A stretch of DNA of 64,000 bases from CAYSPG01 sp964432885 (GTDB lineage: Bacteria > Bacteroidota > Bacteroidia > AKYH767-A > OLB10): assembly GCA_964432885.1 (NCBI GenBank), contig CAYSPG010000005.1:124001-188000 (forward strand), given 5' to 3'. The notes beneath the pieces are model-generated. The model was not told the origin of the DNA, ran no database searches, and worked only from the letters and a program-made list of their open reading frames with translations. Below are positions 24,229 to 31,642 of the stretch, piece after piece. The position numbers and the translations under genes were made by a program. Positions within the stretch are counted from its first letter, which is position 1. Every line of letters starts with the position of its first letter.

Positions 24229-24972
24229 TTAGGGCGTTTGCTTGTTCCATATTTTCCATGACTCTTCGGCCTGAACCTGCAGCATGTAAAGGCCATTGGT
24301 TACATTGGCCTTGCATTGAATACCTTTTTGCATAAATGCAGTAACGGAAGGATTGTAGTTAAGATCAAATAAAAAATTAGAGTTTGTTAGTAAATGATAT
24401 GGCAATGGTGGAAGTAAACTTGTATGAGGAATTTTACCCAGCGGGGTGCAGTTTACAATTAGCGGATAATTGAAGATATGCGACTGGTTAAGTTGGTGAT
24501 AAGCGATTGATTTATCATTAACCGGATTGCGCGAAACAAACAGGTAGCTTACCTCCAGCATTTTTAAAACATATTCAACAGCAAGAGCCGAGCCACCGGT
24601 GCCAAGTATCAAAGCATTTAAGGATTTTCCGTTTGTAAATTTTTCAACAGCTGTTTTAAATCCAATCCAGTCAGTATTATGGCCTGTAAGTTTTTTGTTT
24701 TGTATTACAACTGTGTTAACCGCGTTTATGGTTTGCGCCACATTATCAACCTTATCTAAAAAGGGAATTATATTGGATTTATACGGTACAGTAATATTAA
24801 GCCCGCATAGGTTTTCGTTTTGAGATACAATGTTTATTATATCTTCAATGTCGGCAATTTCAAAATTAACATAGTCGCTGTTGGATATGTTTTCTGACTC
24901 AAATTTTTTTAAAAAGTAATTGCGCGAAAAAGAATGCACAAGCGTTTTACCTACAAGGCCATAAAGCGGCAT
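24229..24972 (-). CDS. aroE: Shikimate dehydrogenase
   Basis: 247 residues, slightly short for the family. The substrate domain has HSFSRNYF (shikimate-binding Ser pair), LNITVPYK (catalytic Lys) and NTDWIGF (catalytic Asp). The NADP domain has the turn LGTGGSALAVEY and then VSRNP in the place of the usual NRT cofactor-specificity motif. The C-terminal NGLYMLQVQAEESWKIW is the family signature. It reduces 3-dehydroshikimate to shikimate in aromatic amino acid synthesis. Its ATG directly follows the stop of dedA with no spacer, so the two are probably translated from one mRNA. Confidence 0.95.
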   Translation of the reverse strand: MPLYGLVGKTLVHSFSRNYFLKKFESENISNSDYVNFEIADIEDIINIVSQNENLCGLNITVPYKSNIIPFLDKVDNVAQTINAVNTVVIQNKKLTGHNTDWIGFKTAVEKFTNGKSLNALILGTGGSALAVEYVLKMLEVSYLFVSRNPVNDKSIAYHQLNQSHIFNYPLIVNCTPLGKIPHTSLLPPLPYHLLTNSNFLFDLNYNPSVTAFMQKGIQCKANVTNGLYMLQVQAEESWKIWNKQTP

Positions 24973-25614
24973 TTACTTCGAAAATTTTTGACGTAGTAAG
25001 CCAATAACAATAGGAAGTAATGAAACACCAATGATTCCAATAACCACCAGCGAAAAATTTTGTTGAACAATTTCAAGCTTTCCAAAAAAATAACCGGCCC
25101 AAAGGCAAATGTTAATCCACAGGGTACTTGCAAGTAAACTAAATCCAATAAAGCGCTTATAAGTCATACTTCCCACACCGGCCACAAAAGGAGCAAAGGT
25201 TCGAACAATAGGAACAAAGCGAGCATATACTACAGCTTTACCTCCATGTTTTTCGAAAAACTGGTGAGTGCGTTCAAGGTACTCGCGTTTTAATAATTTA
25301 AAATTTCCCTGAAACGCTTTTGGACCTATGTAACGTCCGATAAAATAATTGGTATTGTCGCCACCAAAGGCGGCAACAAAAAATATGAGTATTAGCAGGT
25401 AAACATTTAGTGCTTCGCCCGGAGGGGCAGCCAGCGCACCTGCAGCAAAAAGCAGTGAGTCTCCAGGTAAAAGTGGTGTAACCACAAGTCCTGTTTCGGC
25501 AAATACAATTAAAAATAAAATGAGATAAGCCCAGGTGTCGTATCGAGAAACAATTTCGTAAAGGTGCTTATCGATATGCAGAATAAAATCAAAAAGATAT
25601 TTTATGTATTCCAT
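24973..25614 (-). CDS. DedA family membrane protein
   Basis: 213 residues with five or six hydrophobic segments. Diagnostic motifs are ETGLVVTPLLPGDSLLFAAG, FFVAAFGGDNTNYFIGRYIG and VVYARFVPIVRTFAPFVAGV, where Glu, Asp and Arg residues essential in DedA/SNARE-associated proteins are present. Members act as undecaprenyl-phosphate or phospholipid flippases or are needed for proton-motive-force homeostasis. It follows the rhodanese gene after 61 bp and abuts aroE. Family call is secure; substrate is inferred from the family only. Confidence 0.93.
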   Translation of the reverse strand: MEYIKYLFDFILHIDKHLYEIVSRYDTWAYLILFLIVFAETGLVVTPLLPGDSLLFAAGALAAPPGEALNVYLLILIFFVAAFGGDNTNYFIGRYIGPKAFQGNFKLLKREYLERTHQFFEKHGGKAVVYARFVPIVRTFAPFVAGVGSMTYKRFIGFSLLASTLWINICLWAGYFFGKLEIVQQNFSLVVIGIIGVSLLPIVIGLLRQKFSK

Positions 25615-25675
25615 AAAACGTTTACGGTTTGGGTTTACAGTTTGTAGTTATTAAAGCAGTTGATTAACTTTAATT

Positions 25676-25993
25676 TTAATAAGTTGGTATGGAAGGATCT
25701 ACTTCCTTGGCATAGGCAATAATGCCGCCTTTAAGGTTGGCAAGGTTGGTAAAGCCGTGTGCACGTTCCAATTGTTGTATAACGGTAGCGCTTCGTGCAC
25801 CACTGCGGCAATGAATAATTACGGGTTTTTCTTTCGAAATTTTTTCGGTGGCGTTTAAAATTTCGCCCATCGGAATAAGTTCACCATTTAAATTAGCAAT
25901 ATCATATTCGTATTCTTCTCTAACATCAATAAGTTGAAAGTCAACTTTGTCGTCAAGCATTTTTTTTAGCTCCTGTACTGTTATTTCTTTCAT
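25676..25993 (-). CDS. Single-domain rhodanese
   Basis: 105 residues, one rhodanese domain. The active-site loop IIHCRSGARS (Cys at about residue 75) can carry a persulfide; QLIDVREEYEYDIANL is the CH2A motif. Rhodaneses move sulfane sulfur from thiosulfate or persulfides to an acceptor, releasing sulfite when thiosulfate is the donor. It starts 15 bp after the phosphosulfolactate synthase gene, an enzyme that consumes sulfite, so a supply role is plausible but unproven. No signal peptide; cytoplasmic. Confidence 0.93.
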   Translation of the reverse strand: MKEITVQELKKMLDDKVDFQLIDVREEYEYDIANLNGELIPMGEILNATEKISKEKPVIIHCRSGARSATVIQQLERAHGFTNLANLKGGIIAYAKEVDPSIPTY

Positions 25994-26008
25994 AATGGTA
26001 CGTGTATA

Positions 26009-26791
26009 TTAAACCATTCCTTTAGTAAGTCCTTTGTTTATAAATTGAAAAAAAGTGTCGCTTCGCAAACCAAGACGCAACGTTTCAACCGCAATAACTT
26101 CGGAAGGTGCAATGTTGCCAAGATTAACATTGGCACCAAAGTGTTTTATAAAGTATACCTGCCCTGATTTATTAGGTGTTTCCCAAATAATATTTTCGTG
26201 CGGTATTCGATTGGTAATTTTATTTATAAGCATTACGTGTGCTTTTCCATTGGGTCGGTAAATTCCCACAGTTCCGCTTTCGCGTGCTTCGGCTATTACA
26301 CGCCAAACACCGGCAGCAAGTTCGCTTTCTATCATTTGTATCCACACGTTAGGTCTTATAATTATGCCTTCTTCTTTGCTTCCAACTTCCGAAATAACGG
26401 TTACTTGTTTTGCAAGTTCTTTTATGTAAAATATTTTTTCGGAATGAGGGATGGTAATTGACCCATCGGAAATTTCGGCATGGGTAAGTTTGTATTTATC
26501 AATCAGGGCAAGATAATTTTTAAACTCGCCTCTGATAATAAAAGCCTCAAGCAAAGTGCCGCCAAAATAAACCGGTATACCTGCGTTGCGGTATGCATCA
26601 ATTTTTTTTTGGAGGTTAGGGGTTACATATGAGCTTCCAAAACCCAACTTAACCAAATCAACATAGGGTGCTGATGCTTCAATAAAATCTTCGGTTTCGC
26701 GTAAGCTAAGGCCTTTGTCCATTACCATCGTTAGGCCATGTTGCCTTGGCTTAGAGGTTCGCTGTGGAACCTGACTGATGGTAAAATTCAT
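26009..26791 (-). CDS. comA: Phosphosulfolactate synthase (ComA family)
   Basis: 260 residues, the usual size. Conserved stretches include RQHGLTMVMDKGL, YVDLVKLGFGSSYV, VYFGGTLLEAFIIRG, EISDGSITIP, VISEVGSKEEGIIIRP and VIAEARESGTVGIY, matching the (beta/alpha)8 ComA fold. ComA adds sulfite to phosphoenolpyruvate to give phosphosulfolactate. In archaea this leads to coenzyme M; in bacteria it leads to sulfolactate. The gene overlaps the upstream TPR gene by four bases (ATGA) and is followed by a rhodanese gene. Bacteroidota make sulfonolipids, so a link to sulfonate metabolism is tempting; no sulfonolipid gene is present in the window. Confidence 0.92.
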   Translation of the reverse strand: MNFTISQVPQRTSKPRQHGLTMVMDKGLSLRETEDFIEASAPYVDLVKLGFGSSYVTPNLQKKIDAYRNAGIPVYFGGTLLEAFIIRGEFKNYLALIDKYKLTHAEISDGSITIPHSEKIFYIKELAKQVTVISEVGSKEEGIIIRPNVWIQMIESELAAGVWRVIAEARESGTVGIYRPNGKAHVMLINKITNRIPHENIIWETPNKSGQVYFIKHFGANVNLGNIAPSEVIAVETLRLGLRSDTFFQFINKGLTKGMV

Positions 26792-28209
26792 TTCTTGTTT
26801 CGGTGTTGTTCAATAAGCTGTAAAATAGATTTATCATTGCTAAAATCGGGATTAAGATTTAGCAGCATTTGGTATGAATCAAAGTCTTTACCCAGCAAGT
26901 ATGCAAGGTGCAGATAAGCTTCTTTTAATTGTCCGTCCATATAAAGGTAAAAAATATAATAACAATGCATTTCGCTATTGTCGGGGTGGTATTTAATACC
27001 GGTGTAAATAGTTTCTATAGCATCAAACATTCGGTTTTGCTGGTAAAGAAAATCAGAGTAGCAAAGCCATACTGCATCGTAATCGGGGTCAAGTTCAAGC
27101 GCTTTGCGATAGCAATCTTCGGCCTCGGTAATGTTTTGCAGTTTGTATTCGTTTTCGGCAAGTACAAACCAGTACTCACCAACATTGGGATTAAGTTCGA
27201 TGGCTTTTTTTAAATAATGTATCGCTTCGTACCAGCGTTCTTCCACCTCAAGTGTTAAGCCTATACAAAACCAGGCTTGTGACATTTCGGGTGTAATTTT
27301 TACTGCTTTTTTAAAATAGGTACGGGCCTCCTGATAATTTTCAAGTTTATCATAACACTCGCCAATATTAAAGTAGGTAAGTGAATCAGGCGTAAAGTAT
27401 TCAAACGTTTGTTTGTATTTATCAATGGCATCATTATATCGGCCTAATAATGATAATACATTGGCTTGGTCTAAGTAAGCCGGATAGTAATTTTCGTTTA
27501 TAATTAATACATAGTCCAATGCTTCAAGTGCTTTTTCGTACATGCCCATGCGGCAGTATAAATCGCCTAGCCCATACCATGCCAAAAATGAATATGGATC
27601 CTTGTCAATTAAAACTTTAAAAAATGCAATGCCTTCTTCCACGCGTCCGGTAAGACCAAGGCATACGGCAAGTTCTTCAAGAGCCATTTCATGATTAGGA
27701 TTTTCGGTAGCACACATTTTATAATAATGTATTGCCTGGTGATAATCCATCATACTTTGATATGCCTGAGCAATGTTGTAATAAAGCTCATCGCGCAAAT
27801 CGGTTATGTTAAGGGCTTTTTTAAAGGATACTATGGCTTCTTCAAACCTATCTAGAGAAGATAAAATATTGCCACGGATAATAAAAATCTCGGTTTCGTA
27901 AGGATATATATCCTGCAAGCGCTCAAGCATTTCAAGGCCATGGTCATGTTTGCCTGATAGACTATATAGATGCGCTTCGCGTATTTTAAACGATAATGTG
28001 TTAGGGTGAAGATTGCTTGCGTATTTGGCTACATCAAGCGCTTTTTCATATTGTATTCCATCAATGTAATAGTCTATAATTTTAACCAGTGCTTCCACAT
28101 CAAAAAAATAGGTGTCGTGGTTGCGCAACATTTCTTCAAACCGCCTTACACTGCTTCCTATGCTTTCGTTTTGTTCGTCAAAGTTCTCAAATTCGTCATC
28201 TTCCATCAT
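26788..28209 (-). CDS. Large TPR-repeat protein
   Basis: 473 residues, almost wholly tetratricopeptide repeats after a short acidic N-terminus (MMEDDEFENFDEQNES). About ten 34-residue units are visible, such as YYNIAQAYQSMMDYHQAIHY, AWYGLGDLYCRMGMYEKALE and YFNIGECYDKLENYQEARTY. No signal peptide or membrane segment, so it is probably a cytoplasmic scaffold. It heads the minus-strand run; its stop overlaps the ATG of the phosphosulfolactate synthase gene (ATGA), a tight coupling that suggests the two products work together. Partner unknown. Confidence 0.92.
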   Translation of the reverse strand: MMEDDEFENFDEQNESIGSSVRRFEEMLRNHDTYFFDVEALVKIIDYYIDGIQYEKALDVAKYASNLHPNTLSFKIREAHLYSLSGKHDHGLEMLERLQDIYPYETEIFIIRGNILSSLDRFEEAIVSFKKALNITDLRDELYYNIAQAYQSMMDYHQAIHYYKMCATENPNHEMALEELAVCLGLTGRVEEGIAFFKVLIDKDPYSFLAWYGLGDLYCRMGMYEKALEALDYVLIINENYYPAYLDQANVLSLLGRYNDAIDKYKQTFEYFTPDSLTYFNIGECYDKLENYQEARTYFKKAVKITPEMSQAWFCIGLTLEVEERWYEAIHYLKKAIELNPNVGEYWFVLAENEYKLQNITEAEDCYRKALELDPDYDAVWLCYSDFLYQQNRMFDAIETIYTGIKYHPDNSEMHCYYIFYLYMDGQLKEAYLHLAYLLGKDFDSYQMLLNLNPDFSNDKSILQLIEQHRNKK

Positions 28210-28233
28210 ATTGCAAAAGGTTTTAAGTAGTTA

Positions 28234-28241
28234 CAAACCTA
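28234..28241 (-). promoter_or_regulatory. -7 promoter element of the TPR/comA gene run
   Basis: TAGGTTTG on the minus strand, exact TAnnTTTG, 25 bases upstream of the ATG at 28209. It probably drives the seven-gene run. Confidence 0.5.
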
Positions 28242-28378
28242 CGGCAAAAATAAAATTTAAAGGCATAAGGTCAAGTGAGTTATTAACATGAAATGTAAAA
28301 GGGGCAACTAAATTTGTGCCTGATAAATTAAATTGGCTGCGCTTAAAACCCATTACCCAATTTCAATTCTTTTTATTC

Positions 28379-28386
28379 TACATTTG
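28379..28386 (+). promoter_or_regulatory. -7 promoter element of the phosphate uptake pair
   Basis: TACATTTG, exact TAnnTTTG, 24 bases before the ATG at 28411. A -33 TTG at the right distance is not evident. Confidence 0.5.
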
Positions 28387-28410
28387 TGGCCAATCTAAAC
28401 GCCAAACAAA

Positions 28411-29055
28411 ATGAGTTTCTCTTTTTTACAATACTTAGTACCACAAGACAAAAAATTTTTTCCATTATTTGACCGCGCTGCTTCTAATTTACAGGATGCC
28501 GGCAAGGAAATGTATCAACTGGTAATTTCATCTACGCAAGATGAGCGTATGAAACATTTTCGTGAAATAGAAATATTAGAACACAAAGGCGATGAAATTA
28601 CTCACGAAATTTTTCAGGAATTAAGTCGCAACTTTATTACACCATTTGATAGAGAGGATATTTACCGTTTGGTTAGTGCCATTGATGATATTATTGATTT
28701 TATACATGGCAGCAGTAAGCGCATGGAGTTGTATAAAGTTACCACATGCAGTAACGATATGATAAAGCTGTGCGAACTATTGCAAACTCAAACCGAAGAA
28801 TTACGCAGAATTATTTTTGAACTCAAAAACAAAAAGAACATGCGTAACATAACTGAGTCGCTTGTTCTTATCAACAGCATCGAGAATCATGCCGATGATA
28901 TTTTTGACAATGCTGTGGCACGTCTTTTTGAAACCGAAAAAGATGCCGTGCAGATTATAAAAACTAAAGAAATACTTTCGGCACTTGAAACCGCTACCGA
29001 TATGTGCGAAGATGCTGCCAACGTTATTGATTCCATCATCGTTAAAATGGCCTAA
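28411..29055 (+). CDS. DUF47/PhoU-like phosphate transport accessory protein
   Basis: 214 residues, all helical. Acidic metal-binding motifs of the PhoU/DUF47 fold are visible: EHKGDEITHEIF, REDIYRLVSAIDDIIDFIHG and ETATDMCEDAANVIDSI. In bacteria a DUF47 gene is very often paired with a PiT permease and thought to control it. Here the PiT gene begins 11 bp downstream, so they form a two-gene operon. Cytoplasmic, probably membrane-associated through the transporter. Confidence 0.94.
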   Translation: MSFSFLQYLVPQDKKFFPLFDRAASNLQDAGKEMYQLVISSTQDERMKHFREIEILEHKGDEITHEIFQELSRNFITPFDREDIYRLVSAIDDIIDFIHGSSKRMELYKVTTCSNDMIKLCELLQTQTEELRRIIFELKNKKNMRNITESLVLINSIENHADDIFDNAVARLFETEKDAVQIIKTKEILSALETATDMCEDAANVIDSIIVKMA

Positions 29056-29066
29056 GGCGTTATTGT

Positions 29067-30059
29067 ATGCAAATAGATTTGTTTGTTATTGTAATAGCAT
29101 TGGCACTTGTTTTTGATTTTATTAACGGGTTTCATGATGCAGCTAATTCAATTGCCACTGTAGTTTCAACTAAAGTACTAAGCCCGCTTACTGCAGTGCT
29201 TTGGGCAGCTATGTTTAATTTTATTGCCTATTGGATTTTTGAATTAAAAGTAGCCGACACTGTTTCAAAAACTGTAAAGTCAGAGCACATAACTTTAGTG
29301 GTTGTATGTGCAGGATTAATTGCAGCTATCATTTGGAATTTACTTACCTGGTGGTGGGGCATTCCGTCCAGTTCATCTCATACGCTAATAGGAGGATTTG
29401 CAGGTGCCGGTATGGCTAATGCAGGAACGCTGCATGCAATACAGGTAAGTAAGGTTATGCCAGTGATTTATTTTATTGTTCTTGCTCCCATATTAGGAAC
29501 TATTATGTCGTACCTCATTACGGTGCTTTCAATGCATATTTGCAAGCGAACCAATCCTTCTAAGGTAGATAAAATTTTTAGACGGCTTCAACTTTTGTCA
29601 TCAGCAGCATATAGTCTTGGGCATGGTGGTAACGATGCACAAAAAGTGATGGGAATAATTGCAGCAGCTATGATGGCGCATGGAACCATTGCTGATATTA
29701 AGCATATACCCGAATGGGTTCCGTTTGCTTGCTACAGTGCCATTGCATTGGGTACCATGTTTGGTGGTTGGAGGATAGTAAAAACAATGGGACAACGTGT
29801 AACCAAACTTACACCGTTTGAAGGTTTTGCAGCCGAAACCGCTGGGGCCATTACACTTTTTGGCACTCAGCATTTTAAAATTCCCGTTAGCACTACGCAT
29901 ACCATTACAGGTAGTATAGTGGGAGTTGGTATTACCAAAAGAATTTCGGCAGTACGCTGGGGCGTAACACTTCAGCTAATATGGGCTTGGGTACTTACCA
30001 TACCTGTTTCTGCAGGCCTGGCAGCCATTATTTTTATGCTGCTAAAAAATTGGCTCTGA
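29067..30059 (+). CDS. PiT-type low-affinity inorganic phosphate transporter
   Basis: 330 residues, at the short end of the PHO4/PiT family, with about ten helices. Both halves carry the signature: GFHDAANSIATVVSTKVLSP near the start and GGNDAQKVMGIIAAAM in the middle. WWGIPSSSSHTLIGGFAG and FKIPVSTTHTITGSIVG are the paired P-loop-like repeats. It takes up phosphate (as metal-phosphate with protons or Na+) across the inner membrane. It follows the DUF47 gene by 11 bp and ends 7 bp from the convergent hypothetical gene. Confidence 0.95.
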   Translation: MQIDLFVIVIALALVFDFINGFHDAANSIATVVSTKVLSPLTAVLWAAMFNFIAYWIFELKVADTVSKTVKSEHITLVVVCAGLIAAIIWNLLTWWWGIPSSSSHTLIGGFAGAGMANAGTLHAIQVSKVMPVIYFIVLAPILGTIMSYLITVLSMHICKRTNPSKVDKIFRRLQLLSSAAYSLGHGGNDAQKVMGIIAAAMMAHGTIADIKHIPEWVPFACYSAIALGTMFGGWRIVKTMGQRVTKLTPFEGFAAETAGAITLFGTQHFKIPVSTTHTITGSIVGVGITKRISAVRWGVTLQLIWAWVLTIPVSAGLAAIIFMLLKNWL

Positions 30060-30066
30060 TAAATAA

Positions 30067-30453
30067 TTACTTTTTGTGGGTTGCATTTATTTCCTCATCT
30101 GATGGAAATTCTAACGTGTTATCGTTTGACTTTTTGGTCCAGTATAAATATTTGCCTGTGCCTAAGCATGCAAACCCAGATATGGTATCGTTAGGCATTA
30201 CAGCAGGTCTGGTAAAAGTGCGCCAACGTTTATGCTCCTCTTGTACTGCAATTTTTACAGCAAGTGTTTCGGCACATGTATTTACAAATCGCACTTTGTA
30301 TGTTTTGCCTCCGGTGGTGCATCCTTTGCATTCGGCTCCCCATTTGTAATCAACTTTGGTAATGCAGGTGTTGTAATCAATGTCGTCCTGAGCAAAAATA
30401 TTTTGTGTAATAACCATAGCAGGTACTAGCACCCATAACTTTAATTGCTTCAT
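30067..30453 (-). CDS. Hypothetical exported protein with cysteine motif
   Basis: 128 residues. A signal peptide (MKQLKLWVLVPAMVITQNIFAQ) precedes about 106 residues with Cys at CITKV, ECKGCTTGG, NTCAETL and FACLGTG, which could form two or three disulfides in the periplasm. The middle reads KTYKVRFVNTCAETLAVKIA, probably beta strands. I recognise no family. Upstream of its start is a tetranucleotide repeat (30472-30509). Secreted or periplasmic; function unknown. Confidence 0.78.
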   Translation of the reverse strand: MKQLKLWVLVPAMVITQNIFAQDDIDYNTCITKVDYKWGAECKGCTTGGKTYKVRFVNTCAETLAVKIAVQEEHKRWRTFTRPAVMPNDTISGFACLGTGKYLYWTKKSNDNTLEFPSDEEINATHKK

Positions 30454-30471
30454 TAAATAATCTTTTTTTTA

Positions 30472-30509
30472 TCAATCATTCAATCAATCATTCAATCATT
30501 CATTCATTA
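30472..30509. repeat. Tetranucleotide microsatellite (ATTC/AATC)
   Basis: Repeated TCAATCATT and CATT units fill the gap between the stop of the TPR gene (30524) and the start of the hypothetical gene (30453). Length changes by slippage could alter promoter spacing for the gene at 30453. Confidence 0.65.
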
Positions 30510-30523
30510 ACTCATCTAACACC

Positions 30524-31045
30524 TCACTTGCACCTGTTGTTCTTAATAATAATATAGGCTTCATCATTACCCATTTTTTTACTCTTAAACCAATCCTCGC
30601 AGGCACCTTCTTTATCACCCAAAGCTTTTTTTGAAAAACCTCGATTGTTATATGCTTCACAATCGGTGGGCTTTAATGTAAGTGCTTTATTAAAATCATC
30701 TATTGCCTTGTTGTATTCATTAACCTTGTTATAGGCGCCTCCGCGTGATACATAGGCCCACTCATGGTCAGGTTCAAGGCTTATTACTGAAGTAAAATCT
30801 TCAATAGCATGCGCAAAATCTTTTATTAAAGCATAACAAAATCCACGCTGTAAAAATGCATTGGTATGCTTGGCATCTTTTTCGATAGCTGCAGTAAAAT
30901 CTTTTATGGCATCTTCGTAGCTGCCGTTGTTGTACTTAATTTTTCCCTGTATAAAAACCGAATCAACAAACTTTTCACTTCCTGCCTGCGCGTGAAGGCT
31001 GCAAATCAGCATCATTAAAACTGTTGTTAAACTTAGTTGTTTCAT
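30524..31045 (-). CDS. Exported TPR-repeat protein
   Basis: 173 residues from the ATG at 31045. An in-frame ATG at 31093 lies inside the upstream gene and would bury the signal peptide (MKQLSLTTVLMMLICSLHAQ). Four TPR units follow, for example YEDAIKDFTAAIEKDAKHTN, HAIEDFTSVISLEPDHEWAY and KAIDDFNKALTLKPTDCEAY. It is periplasmic or on the outer membrane. The gene follows the hypothetical gene at 31056 after 10 bp, so the two are probably cotranscribed. Role: protein-protein contacts, partner unknown. Confidence 0.88.
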   Translation of the reverse strand: MKQLSLTTVLMMLICSLHAQAGSEKFVDSVFIQGKIKYNNGSYEDAIKDFTAAIEKDAKHTNAFLQRGFCYALIKDFAHAIEDFTSVISLEPDHEWAYVSRGGAYNKVNEYNKAIDDFNKALTLKPTDCEAYNNRGFSKKALGDKEGACEDWFKSKKMGNDEAYIIIKNNRCK

Positions 31046-31055
31046 TTTTTTTGTT

Positions 31056-31553
31056 TTATTCAAATGGTTCTGAACTTTTGTATCCTCTTTCATTTACAAG
31101 CCTGATTAAATGTTGAAACGCCTTAATCAAACCGTTTGCCGTTTTTTCACCGGCATTAATAACAAAGCTTACACGATTGTAATATAAACGCTTATCAAGA
31201 AACTCGCGCGTTACGCATTTAGCTGTTGGCGACTTGCAGTTTATAAGCAGCATTTTTGTTTTGGCATTGTAGGTTACCTTGCCTGCATCCAGGTCTTTAA
31301 TCAGTACTTGATCCTCTCTGTATTTTTGCCCGCCCTCCTGGTAAATGGCCACCATACTTCCGTAGTTAACTTCAACATTATAGTTGCCACCAAACTTTTG
31401 ATTAATGTAATCTACGGTTTGCTCCATTGTAATATCCTGTGCATTTAACCTGTAAAAAAAGGATGTAATAAAAATACATAAAAAGAAAATCTTTTGAGCA
31501 AGGCCTGCGTAAAACGAAGCGTGCTTTTTGATGATGGCAGTTAAAAAAATCAT
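31056..31553 (-). CDS. Hypothetical exported protein
   Basis: 165 residues. The N-terminus is long and basic before a hydrophobic core (IFFLCIFITSFFYRLNAQ), a signal peptide of about 38 residues. The mature part reads DITMEQTVDYINQKFGGNYN and SFVINAGEKTANGLIKAFQH; two Cys (INCKSP and AKCVTR) lie close together. I recognise no family, though the TVDYIN-Kxxx opening is common in small Bacteroidota exported proteins. First of a probable two-gene unit with the TPR gene. Confidence 0.78.
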   Translation of the reverse strand: MIFLTAIIKKHASFYAGLAQKIFFLCIFITSFFYRLNAQDITMEQTVDYINQKFGGNYNVEVNYGSMVAIYQEGGQKYREDQVLIKDLDAGKVTYNAKTKMLLINCKSPTAKCVTREFLDKRLYYNRVSFVINAGEKTANGLIKAFQHLIRLVNERGYKSSEPFE

Positions 31554-31596
31554 TACAAACTTTACTTTAATTTTAAAATTGAATTAAACAGAACTT

Positions 31597-31604
31597 TAAA
31601 TTTG
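31597..31604 (+). promoter_or_regulatory. -7 promoter element before the coiled-coil gene
   Basis: TAAATTTG, exact TAnnTTTG. The last G is also the first base of a possible GTG start at 31604, which would therefore lie upstream of the transcript; the ATG at 31643 is chosen instead. Confidence 0.5.
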
Positions 31605-31642
31605 TGAAGCGGATAAATTGGTTTAACGGAATAAAATTACAA

